Source: Streptomyces sp. DHE7-1 (GTDB taxonomy: Bacteria; Actinomycetota; Actinomycetes; Streptomycetales; Streptomycetaceae). Taken from it: a stretch of 64,000 bases of DNA. The position numbers and the translations under genes are program-made. The stretch is taken from NCBI GenBank assembly GCA_016432725.1, contig JACJDG010000003.1:2790001-2854000 (forward strand). The letters are read 5' to 3'. The notes under the pieces were generated by a model, which ran no database searches, was not told where the DNA came from, and saw only the letters and a program-made list of their open reading frames with translations. Shown in pieces: positions 63,030 to 64,000 of the stretch (within the stretch, counting starts at the first letter, position 1; the number at the start of each line of letters is the position of its first letter).

Positions 63030-64000
63030 TGGTTCACCCCGTACAGCGACAGCAGGTTCCGCATGCGCTCCTCGGCCTGCTTCGGGTCGGGGAACAGGCC
63101 CAGACCGTCGGCGAGTTCGTAGGCGCGGGCGAGGTGCGGCAGGGAGCGGGCGGACTGCAGGCCGCCCACCATGGTGAAGTGGCTCTGGTGGCCGGCCAGC
63201 CAGGCCAGGAACACGACTCCGGTCTTGTAGAAGCGGGTCGGGGCCTGGAAGAGGTGACGGGACAGGGCCACGGTCGGATCGAGCAGGGCGCGGAAGCCTG
63301 CCGTGTCGCCCGTGTCCAGGACCCGTACCGCCTCTGCCGCCAGCGGACCGAGCGGGTCGAAGACGCCGAGCAGGGCGTGGCTGAAGCCCTGCTCGTCGCC
63401 CGCGATCAGCTCGGGGTAGTCGAAGTCGTCGCCGGTGTAGCACCGGACGCCCCGCGGGAGCCGGCGGCGCAGGCCGACCTCGCGCCCGGCGTCCAGGAGG
63501 GAGACCTTGATGCCGTCGACCTTGCCGGGGTGGGCGGCGACGACCTCCAGGAAGGTCTCGGTGGCCGCGTCGAGGTCGGACGAGCCCCAGTAGCCCTCCA
63601 GCGCCGGGTCGAACACGGGGCCGAGCCAGTGCAGGACCACCGGTTCGGTGGCCTGGCGCAGGAGGTGGCCGTAGACCTCCAGGTAGTCCTCGGGGCCGCG
63701 GGCGGCGGACGCCAGTGCCCTGGACGCCATCAGGACGGCCTGCGCGCCCGCCTCCTCGACGACCGCGAGCTGCTCCTCGTAGGCCGCGCGGATGCCGGCG
63801 AGGGTGCCGCCGGTGAGCTGGTCGGTGCCGACGCCGCAGGCGATGCGGCCGCCCACCGCCCGGGCCTCCGCCGCCGAGCGGCGGATCAGCTCGGCGGCGC
63901 CCGCCCAGTCCAGGCCCATGCCGCGCTGGGCGGTGTCCATCGCCTCGGCGACACCGAGACCGTGGGACCACAGATGGCGCCGGAAGGCGAGAGTGGCGTC
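63026..64000 (-). CDS. DUF993 / dihydrodipicolinate synthase-like protein, N-terminus off the right edge
   Basis: At least 324 residues are visible and the frame continues past 64000 with DATLAFRRHLWSHGLGVAEA. The segments GRIACGVGTDQLTGGTLAGI, PVVLHWLGPVFDPALEGYWG, HPGKVDGIKVSLLDAG (with the barrel lysine) and VVFLAWLAGHQSHFTMVGGL match DUF993 (PF06187), TIM-barrel relatives of DapA that occur beside sugar isomerases and oxidoreductases. An aldolase-like reaction is likely but unproven. The stop is shared with the start of the isomerase gene. Confidence 0.82.
   Translation of the reverse strand, partial: DATLAFRRHLWSHGLGVAEAMDTAQRGMGLDWAGAAELIRRSAAEARAVGGRIACGVGTDQLTGGTLAGIRAAYEEQLAVVEEAGAQAVLMASRALASAARGPEDYLEVYGHLLRQATEPVVLHWLGPVFDPALEGYWGSSDLDAATETFLEVVAAHPGKVDGIKVSLLDAGREVGLRRRLPRGVRCYTGDDFDYPELIAGDEQGFSHALLGVFDPLGPLAAEAVRVLDTGDTAGFRALLDPTVALSRHLFQAPTRFYKTGVVFLAWLAGHQSHFTMVGGLQSARSLPHLARAYELADGLGLFPDPKQAEERMRNLLSLYGVNQ

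Overview
The window is high-GC actinobacterial DNA with the gene content of a Streptomyces chromosome: chaplins, rodlins, a melC1/melC2 tyrosinase pair, G/C-rich third codon positions and GTG starts throughout. From memory, the gene order resembles the Streptomyces coelicolor stretch from chpG/melC through chpF, chpA/chpD and rdlA/rdlB to citA. That is recall, not a computed alignment. No prophage, IS element or CRISPR array was found, so the region looks like core, vertically inherited chromosome.

Layout. 1-8.5 kb: a GTPase running off the left edge, tRNA-Arg(TCT) with a possible degenerate tRNA 3' copy, a DUF998 membrane protein, a DUF1963/YwqG-like protein, a DUF2690 secreted protein, a stand-alone OLD-type TOPRIM protein, a CDP-glycerol glycerophosphotransferase-like enzyme and a D-2-hydroxyacid dehydrogenase. 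8.6-27.9 kb: a cell-surface and morphogenesis block. It holds short chaplins, tyrosinase, small secreted proteins, a 15-bp minisatellite, an eight-gene translationally coupled exopolysaccharide operon, a GH26-like glycosidase, a wall-anchored repeat chaplin and three rodlins. Several chaplin and rodlin genes are preceded by a motif resembling the sigma-BldN promoter, with an exact 16-bp spacer. The second EPS gene carries a TTA codon, which suggests bldA dependence. 27.9-35.1 kb: acyl-CoA ligase, an ABC-2 permease, a hydrolase-ABC ATPase fusion and an amino-acid permease. 35.4-42.7 kb: myo-inositol catabolism (mmsA/iolA, iolD, iolB, an aldolase, iolC, and a divergent IolE-like gene). 42.9-51.6 kb: a small HTH protein, GNAT, alcohol dehydrogenase, an MMPL exporter with divergent TetR and two operators, a PrsW-like protease, and copper resistance (CsoR box, copZ, copA). 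52.1-56 kb: citrate synthase and RecD2-like helicase. 56-62 kb: a ribose operon (LacI regulator, rbsA, an rbsC-rbsB fusion, rbsK, rbsD). 62.2-64 kb: a sugar-phosphate isomerase and a DUF993 protein running off the right edge.

Many genes (about 17, with about 27 sites) are split by single-base frame changes. Nearly all sit in G or C homopolymers, and conserved protein sequence resumes at once in the neighbouring frame. I read these as sequencing indels rather than decay. I annotate each gene over its full span as CDS and state where the frame breaks.
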